The notes under the pieces: model-generated
Told to the model about the DNA's origin: nothing
What the model saw: the letters and a program-made list of their open reading frames with translations, nothing else
Databases searched by the model: none
From: Citrobacter sp. wls619
GTDB lineage: Bacteria; Pseudomonadota; Gammaproteobacteria; Enterobacterales; Enterobacteriaceae
DNA: 64,000 bases
Direction of reading: 5' to 3'
Assembly: GCF_005281345.1 (NCBI RefSeq)
Contig: NZ_SZXJ01000078.1
Span: 1-64,000, forward strand
Position numbers and translations under genes: made by a program
Shown: positions 41,485 through 51,573 of the stretch, piece after piece
Layout: the number at the start of each line of letters is the position of its first letter
Position numbering within the stretch: the stretch's first letter is position 1

Positions 41485-43377
41485 TCACCCCATATCCTTG
41501 AGTTCATTGACCGCGCGCCATGCCTGATCGATAGCAGCATGAGCATAAGCGCTCCAGTCAGCATCAGAGTTAGCGATGGCAATACGTCCGATAGGTTTAC
41601 GCGCCCGCTCAATAATCTCCGGCATTTTTTCCATATCGTCGAACAGTGAATTAGCGTAATACGCATAACCATGCGCCCAACGGTTAACGGTAATGGCCGC
41701 AATATCCCGTTGGTTGTCAAAACCGGTTGAGCCAAACATTTCCTGCAACTGAGAACGGATCATCTCTTCATGTGCGGCAAACGTGGTCCCCAGCAGATAA
41801 GCACGCCCCAAACGGAACTGCTCCCTCGCGGACAGATTACTGCCAGGATACGTGGGCACATAGACCATATGAATCACCATGGGCTCGTCCGGCGAGGCCG
41901 GGTGTTGATATCCGCCGATACTGACCGGATAGTCGAGCTTGATTCGGCTGTAAGGCGCGGCCGGTGAATAAAACTCATGCACACCCAGTTGCTTAAACGC
42001 TTGCCAGTTTTTGACCACCACATTGGTGTACACCAGCGGCGCCTTCACGTTCAGTTTGAGATCGGCCTGCTGCTGCTCCGGCGTTTCCGGTACCAGATAC
42101 GGGATCATCATGTTATAGCCCGCCATAATGGCGTTCTTACCGCGCACGCGATGCAGTTTGCCGTCGCAAAGATACGTGACGGCAACGCCCCCCTCCACGT
42201 TCGCCGCATTTATCACCGTGCTGTTCAGGCGCAAACGCGTGGCGTTTTCCGGCAGGTCGAGCTTTTCATAATGCAGTCTGGCGAGGACAGAATCTTCCAT
42301 GGTATTGCCCGGCAGCGCGTCCGGCACCATGTGTCTGACCAGCAACCGTGCCAGACCCGCATTGCCATCCGGGAAATGATAGACATAGGGTTCTTCGAGG
42401 TCGGCCAGCGATTCACCGTCCAGCGGCGGCAGCCCTAACGCTTCCATTCCCGGCAATGCGCACGCACGAGCATCACTACCGGATATGCCTTCAATACCGA
42501 TGGCAAAGAAATCATTGGAACGCTGCTGAAAATAGAGCAGCGCCATTTTGCTTAAGCCAACCCTGGTGGAAAGAAACTCACTATAGCTGTGGGTATCCAG
42601 CCATTCCGTTTTCTCATCAACCGTCATCCCTGGAAGATAATCAACCGGACGCACGTGCAGATCGATCAGCGCTTTACGATCTTCCTCACTCAAGGGGAAG
42701 TCGTTGATAAAGTCTTCGATATTACGGCCATTGAGCCGATCTGGCGGAATATCATCGGATACCGCACGCCCCGGATCGCCGCTGACTATTTTCGTCTCAC
42801 CAAAATTCTTTTTATCGAAGAAGACGCCGCGACTAAGCTGCCAGTCGGGGTAGAAATTAACGTCAAAACTCTTTTTCAACCGCGTGACGCTTACGCCGAC
42901 GGTTTCCATTAGCTTATTCACTTCGGGGCTGAAATTATGCGCGGGTGACTGAAAGGCTTCACTCCCGCCATATCCGATCAGTTTTTTGCCTGCTGAGGAG
43001 AATTCGTTGCGTTTGGCGTGACCACCAAAATCATCATGGTTATCGAGGATCAGCACCTTGCTGTTTTTTCCGGCCAGTTCATGCCAGAAACAACCTGCGG
43101 CCAGTCCGCTGATACCGCCGCCCACAATCACCAGATCGTACTCTTCCTCTACGGGCAGAGCGCTTAAATCAAAGTGTTTATGTTCACGGCCTAACGCATG
43201 AGCCATTTCAAACGAACCCGGATGGTTACCGCGTAGCCCCGTTAACGCCGGCGGATAATAACTTCCATCAATAAATTCGTGCCCCTTTCCAGCCGCTCTG
43301 ACCAGATCCAGAGGGGTCAGTCCCGCAGCGATAGTCACCGCCACGCCGTTGAGAAAATCACGTCGGGTAATTGCCAT
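41485..43377 (-). CDS. spdH: Spermidine dehydrogenase-like flavoprotein, Tat-exported
   Basis: A 630-residue protein. The N-terminus MAITRRDFLNGVAVTIAAGL is a Tat signal (TRRDFL). The FAD motif is VIVGGGISGLAAGCFWHELAGKNSKVLILDNHDDFGGHAKRNEF. The family segments GGSEAFQSPAHNFSPEV and QRDIAAITVNRWAHGYAYYANSLFDD agree with spermidine dehydrogenase, known from Citrobacter freundii and Pseudomonas aeruginosa, which splits spermidine into 1,3-diaminopropane and 4-aminobutanal. The start at 43377 follows AAGGAC; 43419 would put residues before the Tat motif. It is encoded with an aminobutyraldehyde dehydrogenase and a cytochrome c, which strongly supports the assignment. Confidence 0.85.
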   Translation of the reverse strand: MAITRRDFLNGVAVTIAAGLTPLDLVRAAGKGHEFIDGSYYPPALTGLRGNHPGSFEMAHALGREHKHFDLSALPVEEEYDLVIVGGGISGLAAGCFWHELAGKNSKVLILDNHDDFGGHAKRNEFSSAGKKLIGYGGSEAFQSPAHNFSPEVNKLMETVGVSVTRLKKSFDVNFYPDWQLSRGVFFDKKNFGETKIVSGDPGRAVSDDIPPDRLNGRNIEDFINDFPLSEEDRKALIDLHVRPVDYLPGMTVDEKTEWLDTHSYSEFLSTRVGLSKMALLYFQQRSNDFFAIGIEGISGSDARACALPGMEALGLPPLDGESLADLEEPYVYHFPDGNAGLARLLVRHMVPDALPGNTMEDSVLARLHYEKLDLPENATRLRLNSTVINAANVEGGVAVTYLCDGKLHRVRGKNAIMAGYNMMIPYLVPETPEQQQADLKLNVKAPLVYTNVVVKNWQAFKQLGVHEFYSPAAPYSRIKLDYPVSIGGYQHPASPDEPMVIHMVYVPTYPGSNLSAREQFRLGRAYLLGTTFAAHEEMIRSQLQEMFGSTGFDNQRDIAAITVNRWAHGYAYYANSLFDDMEKMPEIIERARKPIGRIAIANSDADWSAYAHAAIDQAWRAVNELKDMG

Positions 43378-43466
43378 TACTTTGTCCTTTTGCCACTGAC
43401 ACATTGTCCTAAAAAACACTACAAATGAGAGGTTCCCCCTCGCAGATACAAGGAGGATACCGCCGA

Positions 43467-43940
43467 CTACTTCACTGGCTTTAGCTCTTCATCCAGTTTT
43501 TTAGCGTCATAATAATCACCCTGCCAGGTGATTTTTCCTGCCTTAACATGAATATAGCTGACACCTTCAAATTTGATCGGATTATTTGTCGGCGGGCTTC
43601 CCGCCCATTCGCCGCTATTTTTACCCGAGAATTCCCAACGAAATGCCACGGTATCTTCATCAGCGACAGGTTTACCGACCATTTTCCAGGTCAGATCCGG
43701 AACCGCCTTAATAAATGCACCGATCACGTCTTTTTCAGCTTTTTCCCGGCCGGTTACCGGCTCCCCTGCGGCGGCATCGTAATAAACGGCATCGTCCGCC
43801 AGGTACTGCGCTGCCAGCGGCGCATTATGCGCATTCCATGCTGCCATATACGCTTTTACCGTGTTCAGCGGTGAGCTTTCTGCCAGGCTGAACCCTGAGA
43901 ACATCACCAATGAAAGTACGGCTATTTTTAATGTTTTCAT
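43467..43940 (-). CDS. Exported NTF2/SnoaL-like protein
   Basis: A 157-residue protein with a signal peptide (MKTLKIAVLSLVMFSGFSLA) and an NTF2-like (SnoaL) fold: VKAYMAAWNAHNAPLAAQYLADDAVYYDAAAGEPVTGREKAEKDVIGAF, then strands ending in YIHVKAGKITWQGDYYDAKKL. The family includes small-molecule binding proteins and isomerases. It lies 11 bases after the aldehyde dehydrogenase stop and before the spermidine dehydrogenase, so it acts in the periplasm with that enzyme, perhaps handling an unstable aldehyde. This role is inference. Confidence 0.8.
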   Translation of the reverse strand: MKTLKIAVLSLVMFSGFSLAESSPLNTVKAYMAAWNAHNAPLAAQYLADDAVYYDAAAGEPVTGREKAEKDVIGAFIKAVPDLTWKMVGKPVADEDTVAFRWEFSGKNSGEWAGSPPTNNPIKFEGVSYIHVKAGKITWQGDYYDAKKLDEELKPVK

Positions 43941-43951
43941 CGCATTACCTG

Positions 43952-45379
43952 TTATTCGGAAATATCACACATGATATGTTTCACCCGGGTATACTCATCG
44001 AGCGAATAAGAGGAGAGATCTTTTCCGTAGCCGGATTTTTTGAATCCACCGTGCGGCATTTCGGCGCACAGCGGAATATGACTGTTAATCCATACGGTGC
44101 CGAAATCGAGATCAATGCTGAAACGCTGCGCGCGACGGTGATTGCAGGTCCAGACGCTCGCGGCCAGGCCATATTCCACATCGTTCGCCTTGTGCAACGC
44201 ATCTTCATCACCAGAAAACGACTGAATGGTCATTACCGGACCAAACACTTCGTGTTGAATGGCTTCATCGTGTTGATGCAGGCCGGAAATTATCGTCGGC
44301 TCAAAGTAGAAACCCGGCCCAGGCCCCGCACGACCACCGGTTTCAATTTTCGCATGTGCAGGTAAACGCTCAATAAACCCCTTCACCTGCTCAAGCTGAT
44401 TTTTGCTATTCAACGCGCCATATAACGCATCCTGATCCTGCGGAGGACCAAACTTGATACTTTTCGTTTTTTGGATCAGTTTTTCCAGGAACGTCGCATA
44501 GACAGAATCTTCCACCAGGATGCGCGTGGCGGCAGTACAATCCTGTCCGCCATTGAAAAATCCTGCGGTAGTGATGGCAGTAATCGCCTTGTCCATATCG
44601 GCATCAGCGAATACGACGGCGGGCGCTTTGCCACCCAGTTCAAGATGGGCCTTTGTCAGGTTAGCTGCGGCTGATGCCGCAACCTGCAGACCCGCGCGTA
44701 CCGAACCGGTAATCGACACCAATGAAGCCGTCGGGTTAGAAACCACCAGTGAGCCAGTACTGGCCTTGCCCAACACGACGTTAAACGCCCCTCGCGGAAA
44801 TAAAGGTGCCGCCAGTTCAGCCAGGAGCAGCGTACTTACCGGGGTAGTATCGCTTGGTTTTAAAACCACCGTATTGCCAGCGGCAAGCGCCGGTGCAATC
44901 TTCCATACCGCCATCATAAACGGGTAGTTCCACGGTGTGACTTGTCCCACTATGCCCAACGGCTCACGACGAATCGTTGAGGTGAACCCGGCGGAATATT
45001 CTCCGGCGGCCTTCCCTTCCAGACAACGCGCTGCACCGGCAAAAAAACGAATCGCATCGCACGACGCTGCTATCTCTTCTTTTTCGATAAAATGACGCAA
45101 TTGACCGGTTTCCTGGCTTTGCGCGTTGACCAGTCGTTCAACATTTTTTTCTATCTCATCCGCCAGTTGCAGCAGTGCTTTTTGCCGCTGGGCAGGTGTC
45201 GATTTTTTCCACATGTTAAATGCCGCCTCGGCCGCCGAGTAGGCAAGCGCCACCTCAGTCGCACCGGCATTAGGCGATAACGCGTACGTTTCACCGTCAA
45301 CCGGACTCACCAGCTCAAACGTGTCTTCTGTGTTACCCGCTACATATTGCCCGTTTATAAAATGCTTCAGGGTTCTCAT
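43952..45379 (-). CDS. Aminobutyraldehyde dehydrogenase-like ALDH
   Basis: A 475-residue NAD-dependent aldehyde dehydrogenase, close in type to PatD (YdcW) of E. coli. Visible are GQVTPWNYPFMMAVWKIAPALAAGN, LELGGKAPAVVF with the catalytic Glu, and the catalytic Cys in NGGQDCTAATRI. It also has the C-terminal GGFKKSGYGKDLSSYSLDEYTRVKHI typical of aminobutyraldehyde dehydrogenases. It should oxidise 4-aminobutanal (from spermidine) to GABA in the cytosol, feeding the transaminase at 37328. It is the first gene of the minus-strand run ALDH, NTF2-like, SpdH, cytochrome c, with spacings of 11, 89 and 3 bases. Its promoter lies in the 304-base region shared with the GntR gene. Confidence 0.9.
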   Translation of the reverse strand: MRTLKHFINGQYVAGNTEDTFELVSPVDGETYALSPNAGATEVALAYSAAEAAFNMWKKSTPAQRQKALLQLADEIEKNVERLVNAQSQETGQLRHFIEKEEIAASCDAIRFFAGAARCLEGKAAGEYSAGFTSTIRREPLGIVGQVTPWNYPFMMAVWKIAPALAAGNTVVLKPSDTTPVSTLLLAELAAPLFPRGAFNVVLGKASTGSLVVSNPTASLVSITGSVRAGLQVAASAAANLTKAHLELGGKAPAVVFADADMDKAITAITTAGFFNGGQDCTAATRILVEDSVYATFLEKLIQKTKSIKFGPPQDQDALYGALNSKNQLEQVKGFIERLPAHAKIETGGRAGPGPGFYFEPTIISGLHQHDEAIQHEVFGPVMTIQSFSGDEDALHKANDVEYGLAASVWTCNHRRAQRFSIDLDFGTVWINSHIPLCAEMPHGGFKKSGYGKDLSSYSLDEYTRVKHIMCDISE

Positions 45380-45683
45380 GCCTGTCTCCCGCCAATTAAT
45401 ACATAAAGAAGCTTATGTAATATATATATTGTAAAAATTTTTCAAATGCGCAACATTGACACTATGATAAGCCTCGCACTTTTAACTTAAATTTTACATT
45501 TTCAGGGTAAGGTTTTTCATCGTCAGCGCGCAGCGCGTTTTGACGCTATCGGGACACACATCCGCCTGTGCAGCGATGTTGCGCGTGGGCAGGTAAAATA
45601 ACGCGGCCATTCTGACCTTTCGTGCCCCGCGGGCATGTGTTAAAAATGGTCGTTGTTTCAGGGAATTGAGTGCAGAAAAGATT
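45380..45683. promoter_or_regulatory. Divergent promoter region, spermidine operon and GntR gene
   Basis: No gene. The 50 bases next to the ALDH start are very AT-rich (an alternating AT run near 45420). The region must hold promoters in both directions and probably the GntR operator, but no palindrome stands out strongly enough to name. Confidence 0.5.
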
Positions 45684-46409
45684 ATGATTACTCATGCGGT
45701 CATATTTGCGCCTATCGGGCAGGTCAGTCGTTCAGACCAGATAGTGCAGCGCCTTTCAAACGCCATTATTACCGGGTTGCTGGAGCCAAAAGAACAGTTG
45801 CCCAATGAAACCGATTTGGCAAAGATGATGGGTGTCTCACATATCACTATCAGAGAAGCGCTCAACACGCTTCGGGCTAATAATCTTATCCATACGGTTC
45901 GTGGCCGTAATGGCGGGAGCTTCGTTTGCGAGAATATTGATGGCAAAAATAGCGCCCTGCATCCGTTTAAATCGATCAGTACCGATTACCTTTCGGATTT
46001 AGGCGAAATGCATTGCGCCATTATCAGCCACAGCGCCAGGTTAGCCTCCAGACGCATGACCGCGGCGGATATTGCCAAATTTCGCGAGTTTGTAGACGTG
46101 CTGAGGAAAGCCGACTCACCGGAACTGATGACTCAGGCCGATATGCGTTGTTTGCTGGCAATTGCAGCCAGCTCTCATTCGGCACGGCTGGCCAACCAGG
46201 AGCTTCAGGTCCAGGCCGAGTGGGCATCACTGGTGGCAATACTCTATCGCGCTGACAATATTCATGCAGAAATTATTGCGCTTTATTCGGCGCTGGCCGA
46301 CGCGCTCGCCGCCCATAACGAGACCGGGTCAGTCCAGTACGCCACGCAGATCATCGACACGTTTACCTATTACCTTATTGAAAAAAAGCTGAAATATAAC
46401 TCGAACTGA
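45684..46409 (+). CDS. GntR-family transcriptional regulator
   Basis: A 241-residue regulator. The winged helix is at residues about 12-75 (DQIVQRLSNAIITGLLEPKEQLPNETDLAKMMGVSHITIREALNTLRANNLI), with RGRNGGSFV as the wing. The C-terminal 150 residues are helical and FCD/FadR-like in pattern, though metal-binding histidines are not obvious. The start at ATG 45684 is chosen; a TTG at 45666 is too close to its possible ribosome site. It diverges from the aminobutyraldehyde dehydrogenase and is its probable regulator. The following Cache-domain gene starts 24 bases downstream, so the two are likely co-expressed and may act together. Confidence 0.84.
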   Translation: MITHAVIFAPIGQVSRSDQIVQRLSNAIITGLLEPKEQLPNETDLAKMMGVSHITIREALNTLRANNLIHTVRGRNGGSFVCENIDGKNSALHPFKSISTDYLSDLGEMHCAIISHSARLASRRMTAADIAKFREFVDVLRKADSPELMTQADMRCLLAIAASSHSARLANQELQVQAEWASLVAILYRADNIHAEIIALYSALADALAAHNETGSVQYATQIIDTFTYYLIEKKLKYNSN

Positions 46410-46433
46410 CAATCAGTGAAGGCAGGACAGACC

Positions 46434-47135
46434 ATGAGCTCTTCGACAACCTTAAGCGCATTAATCCGTAAAATTGATGATATTACCGCCTCTACCGTAG
46501 AGTCTACCGTTGCGCTGGCGAGGAGCATTCACGAGGCCATTGCCGGTGTGCAAAAAGCTTCAGCCGAAGTTGTCCTCGACCCCGCTGTCAGATCAACGGT
46601 TCAGCAACACATCAAGAGCACACTGAACAACAATCACTACTGTTCAGGCGCAGGTTTCGCCAGCCATATTGCGAGTACAGCAACCACCAAAGAATATTGG
46701 CTGCTGGAATGGTGGTATAAGAAAGATAATGGATTGAGTCAGGCACATCTGGATTTGGATCAGGCGACGCAACAGCGGCTGGATTTCAGAACCTTTGAGT
46801 GGTTTAAGCATTCGCCTCCGGCAGGTGAAGCGTATATTCATGGCCCGTATGTCGACTATATCTGTAACATCTCCTATACCCTGACCTCAGCGGTGCCGGT
46901 TTACTATCATGATCAGTTCCTCGGCGTGGCCGCCGTCGATCTGCTGGTCAGTCAGATAGAAGCCGAACTGCTCTCCTGCCCTCACCCTGATTATGTCATT
47001 CTGACCAATCTGGAAAACCGGATCATCTTTTCCAGTTGGCCGCGCTTTCGCGTCGGTGAATTATTGTCACCGGCGCACAGCACGGTGGTGTATCAAAGCG
47101 ACTACTTTATCCTTTATCACTACCAGAAAGGCTGA
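46434..47135 (+). CDS. Soluble Cache (PDC) sensor-domain protein
   Basis: A 233-residue protein without signal peptide or membrane helix. After a helical N-terminal segment (residues about 1-45) comes a Cache/PDC-type ligand-binding domain: GFASHIASTATTKEYWLLEWWYKKDNGL, then RTFEWFKHSPPAGEAYIHGPYVDYICNISYTLTSAVPVYYHDQFLGVAAVDLLV. The last segment is the signature turn of Cache domains, which usually sense ligands outside the cell. Here the domain is cytosolic and encoded with a GntR regulator beside polyamine genes. It probably binds an amine or amino acid and could tune that regulator or bind on its own. No output domain is present. Confidence 0.8.
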   Translation: MSSSTTLSALIRKIDDITASTVESTVALARSIHEAIAGVQKASAEVVLDPAVRSTVQQHIKSTLNNNHYCSGAGFASHIASTATTKEYWLLEWWYKKDNGLSQAHLDLDQATQQRLDFRTFEWFKHSPPAGEAYIHGPYVDYICNISYTLTSAVPVYYHDQFLGVAAVDLLVSQIEAELLSCPHPDYVILTNLENRIIFSSWPRFRVGELLSPAHSTVVYQSDYFILYHYQKG

Positions 47136-47187
47136 GCGTTACCTGATAAAGATGCCAGCGTCATATCCGGCGCGCAAAACGTTCGAA

Positions 47188-47214
47188 ACTAAGGGCCCGA
47201 AGGCCCTTAGTTTT
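47188..47214. terminator. Bidirectional terminator between Cache gene and permease
   Basis: ACTAAGGGCC and GGCCCTTAGT pair perfectly around CGAA and are followed by TTTT on the plus strand. It serves the convergent Cache gene and permease gene. Confidence 0.7.
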
Positions 47215-48694
47215 AGTTATCCTGCCCCATATTGAGCTTCGTGGCGTAGGCAATAGCATCGTTTTCCGGTGCAGCCGAGCGGCCAAACGGTCGGGTAAGG
47301 AACATGTAGATCAATCCTGAACCGACCACAATCGCCAGACCAAACAGGACTGTCCAACGGTCGATGAAATCACTGCTGTCAGCAGGCTGTGCCAGTAACC
47401 AGATCCCACACAGGCCGTAAGCTAGTGCCAGCACGTTGACAATCACGCCCCAACCGCCAATCGTCCACTCTCCGGCGGGTTTCCAGCCTTTCAGGCGTTG
47501 ACGCAGCGCGGCCAGTACCACCATCTGGAATGAAATATAAATACCGATAACTGCAAATGCGGTGATACGCGATAAGTTATCTGGCTGGAAATAGACCCAG
47601 ACACAAATGATAACCGGCAACACACAGCTGACGACCATGGCATTATCCGGGACACCATTTTTAGAAATTTTGGCCATCCACTCACTGCCCGGCAGCATTC
47701 TGTCACGAGAGAAAGAAAAGATAAGACGACTTAATGCCGCTTGCAGAGACAGAATGCACGACAGCATCGCGATAATCGCGACGATGATAAAGACCGTCGC
47801 CCCGGTTTCCCCCAGCGCTTCATTGAGGATTGCCGGGATCGGATCGGCGGTTTTACCATTCACGATACTCACCAGGTTCGGTGACGCCAGCAGATAGCCC
47901 ATGACGGAGATAATGGCGGAGATCGCGCCAAACACGATACTTAAAATCATGGCTACCGGGATTTTTTTGCTTGGATTTTGCACTTCCTCTGCCACGTTAC
48001 CGCACGCCTCGAAGCCAAAGAACATGAACAGGCCCATCAGCGCGGCGGACATAAAGGCGGTGGAATAACTTCCGTCATGCGCCAGTACCCCCATCGAATC
48101 AAAGATGACGGAGAAAGGCTGTGAGCGGTGGAAAATCAGCAGGTAAATACCCAGCGCAATCACGCTGACGATTTCACACCAGAAACCAATTTTGGCGACC
48201 CTGGCCAGATTCCTGGTCCCGGACATATTGACGGCCATCATCAAGAGCAGCAGCAAGACGGAGGTCACCAGCATGGTGGCGGGTGTCTGGCCATAATGAA
48301 AGAGTGATTCCACAAATGTTGATGTGTATTCCGCGATCGAGGTAATCGTCACCACCAGCGCCCACAGGTAGATCCAGGCGGCGATCCACGCATATTTCTT
48401 CCCCCACAACCTTCTCGCCCAGGGATACAGTCCCCCGGTGATCGGATATTGAGACGCAACCTCACCAAACACCAGGGCGACTAACAACTGCCCGCACGCG
48501 ACGATCAATATCCACCACACAGCGGGTGGTCCCGCCAGCGTCACTGCCAACGCGAACAGCGAATAAACGGCGGTGAGCGGCGACAGGTAGGTAAAACCCA
48601 ACGCAAAATTTGAAATAAGCCCGATCGAGCGGTTGAACTGTTCTTTGCCATCTTTTTGAAAATTATCGTTTTTCTTATCAGGTGTCTGTTCCAT
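47213..48694 (-). CDS. APC-superfamily amino-acid/amine permease
   Basis: A 493-residue inner-membrane protein with about twelve helices of the amino acid-polyamine-organocation superfamily. The first helix region FALGFTYLSPLTAVYSLFALAV and the following GGLYPWARRLWGKKYAWIAAWIYLWAL match the GABA permease and eukaryotic-like amine transporter branch. The long, polar N-terminus (about 25 residues) is cytosolic. Given the neighbours, GABA, putrescine or spermidine is the most likely substrate. It is transcribed convergently with the Cache gene. The 5' flank is AT-rich. Confidence 0.87.
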   Translation of the reverse strand: MEQTPDKKNDNFQKDGKEQFNRSIGLISNFALGFTYLSPLTAVYSLFALAVTLAGPPAVWWILIVACGQLLVALVFGEVASQYPITGGLYPWARRLWGKKYAWIAAWIYLWALVVTITSIAEYTSTFVESLFHYGQTPATMLVTSVLLLLLMMAVNMSGTRNLARVAKIGFWCEIVSVIALGIYLLIFHRSQPFSVIFDSMGVLAHDGSYSTAFMSAALMGLFMFFGFEACGNVAEEVQNPSKKIPVAMILSIVFGAISAIISVMGYLLASPNLVSIVNGKTADPIPAILNEALGETGATVFIIVAIIAMLSCILSLQAALSRLIFSFSRDRMLPGSEWMAKISKNGVPDNAMVVSCVLPVIICVWVYFQPDNLSRITAFAVIGIYISFQMVVLAALRQRLKGWKPAGEWTIGGWGVIVNVLALAYGLCGIWLLAQPADSSDFIDRWTVLFGLAIVVGSGLIYMFLTRPFGRSAAPENDAIAYATKLNMGQDN

Positions 48695-48864
48695 ATTGCT
48701 TTCTCTTTTGTGGAATAGTCGCAGGGTTGAACAATTAATGTATAAAAGATATTAAGTTATATGTATAGTGATTTTGTCGCATATTTGTTAAAACAAATCG
48801 CACATCACGTTCCTGAATAAACAAGGGTTCGACTCGATTTAATAACATTCAATTAACATAACGA

Positions 48865-49020
48865 GTGAATGACGAGAGGTTTTCAGCGTTGGAGGCCTGG
48901 ACGCTGATGTCGCGCGGGGCACGGGAAAACGCGCACGCCGTTGAGCAGCACCGTCTGCTGCTGGAAGCGAACCGCCATCTGTGGGATACGCTGCCGGAAA
49001 AATACGCTGACCTGGTATAA
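48865..49020 (+). pseudogene. Possible gene fragment, unrecognised
   Basis: A 51-residue frame reads FSALEAWTLMSRGARENAHA, then VEQHRLLLEANRHLW, then DTLPEKYADLV and stops. The helical, charged composition looks like the true C-terminus of a protein. No proper start or ribosome site is present (only a GTG at 48865). In E. coli ydhS lies near this place, so it could be a remnant of that or another lost gene; this is a guess. The rest of the gap 48695-49111 is AT-rich promoter DNA for the permease. Confidence 0.35.
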
Positions 49021-49111
49021 GAACGTGCTTAGTAGCAATAATCGCTGCTGTTCAGCAACATTTTTGCAATATAATGGAATGATGTTAAACGCTGAACCTG
49101 GCAGGTGAATG

Positions 49112-49252
49112 ATGGAAATTGATCTCGATAATCTGGTCTTTGATGGGCTGGAAGAAGCGCAAGAGCGTAATGCTGAACGTCTGGAAGATGCGGACAAAAA
49201 AGCGCAGGAAATTATTGCTGATAACGACTGCGGCGATGCCTGCAAAATCTAA
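49112..49252 (+). CDS. Small acidic protein with C-terminal CxxxC
   Basis: A 46-residue protein: MEIDLDNLVFDGLEEAQERN, then a highly charged helix, then IIADNDCGDACKI at the C-terminus. The start at 49112 has AGGTG at a good distance (a start three bases earlier is possible), a TATAAT element lies about 37 bases upstream, and a strong terminator follows directly. It is thus a complete single-gene transcription unit. I do not recognise the family. The cysteine pair close to the C-terminus could bind metal or form a disulfide; the function is unknown. Confidence 0.7.
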   Translation: MEIDLDNLVFDGLEEAQERNAERLEDADKKAQEIIADNDCGDACKI

Positions 49253-49258
49253 TTTCTG

Positions 49259-49283
49259 AACCGGCGCAATGCCGGTTTTTTTT
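49259..49283 (+). terminator. Intrinsic terminator after the 46-residue gene
   Basis: AACCGGC and GCCGGTT pair around GCAAT and run into a stretch of eight T residues. Confidence 0.9.
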
Positions 49284-49299
49284 CTAGTCAGCCTGCGCT

Positions 49300-50738
<1,439 letters not shown>

Positions 50739-51572
50739 ATGATGGCAACGAAAATTCACAGCACAAAAAAAACATGGCTGGCACTCAGTGTCCTGCTGGC
50801 GTCAGGCATTGCCGCGTCAAACGCGCAGGCCGATCAACTGGCCGATATCAAAGCCGCAGGTGTGGTAAAAATCGCCACCTTTGACGCCAATCCACCGTTC
50901 GGCTCCATTGATGCAAAAACGCATAAGATTGTCGGCTACGACGTTGATTTCGCTGAAGCGCTGGCTAAATCACTTGGCGTTAAACTGGAACTGGTCGCCA
51001 CCAACCCGGCTAACCGTATTCCGTTATTGCAATCCGGTAAGGCCGATTTAATCGTAGCGGATATCACTATTACACCTGAGCGTGCACAGGTTATCGATTT
51101 CTCCGCCCCTTACTTCGTTACCGGGCAGCAATTCCTCGTTCCGGCAAAATCCCCGGATAAGCTTGATGACTACAGCAAGGCGCGTATCGGCGCGGTGAAA
51201 GGGACGACAGGTGAGCAGGCATTGCATCAGCGTTTTCCACAATCACGTGTGCTGGCCTATGACGATATTCCGCTGGCATTAACCGCACTGCGGAATGGTA
51301 ATGTCCAGGCGATCACCCAGGACAGCACCATTCTGGCCGGGTTGTTGGGCGGTGCGCCTGATAAAGCAGATTTCAAAATTTTGCCCGACCTGTTGAGCAA
51401 AGAAGAGATTGGCGTGGGTGTAAAAAAAGGCGAACCTGCGCTGTTGAAGGCCGTGAACGACGAGTTATTAAAGCTCGAGTCTACCGGGCAGGCAGCCAAA
51501 ATTTATGATGTCTGGTTTGGTCCGCAAACCAAAAACCCGCAGCCCCGCGCCTTCAAAATAGAAGCGAAGTAA
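50739..51572 (+). CDS. Polar amino-acid ABC transporter, binding protein
   Basis: A 277-residue family-3 solute-binding protein. A signal peptide ([24 protein letters not shown]) is followed by the conserved [52 protein letters not shown] and later [22 protein letters not shown]. Such proteins deliver glutamate, aspartate, cystine, lysine or arginine. The ligand arginine-type residue pattern cannot be read safely. The start is ATG 50739 or 50742. It heads a four-gene run (binding protein, ATPase, two permeases) with overlaps or gaps of one base. Confidence 0.88.
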   Translation: MMATKIHSTKKTWLALSVLLASGIAASNAQADQLADIKAAGVVKIATFDANPPFGSIDAKTHKIVGYDVDFAEALAKSLGVKLELVATNPANRIPLLQSGKADLIVADITITPERAQVIDFSAPYFVTGQQFLVPAKSPDKLDDYSKARIGAVKGTTGEQALHQRFPQSRVLAYDDIPLALTALRNGNVQAITQDSTILAGLLGGAPDKADFKILPDLLSKEEIGVGVKKGEPALLKAVNDELLKLESTGQAAKIYDVWFGPQTKNPQPRAFKIEAK

Positions 51573-51573
51573 T

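Noticed and set aside
45420..45440. ModE site in the ALDH/GntR divergent region
   Set aside because: An alternating AT run resembles TATATA but lacks the flanking CG bases and the required spacing.
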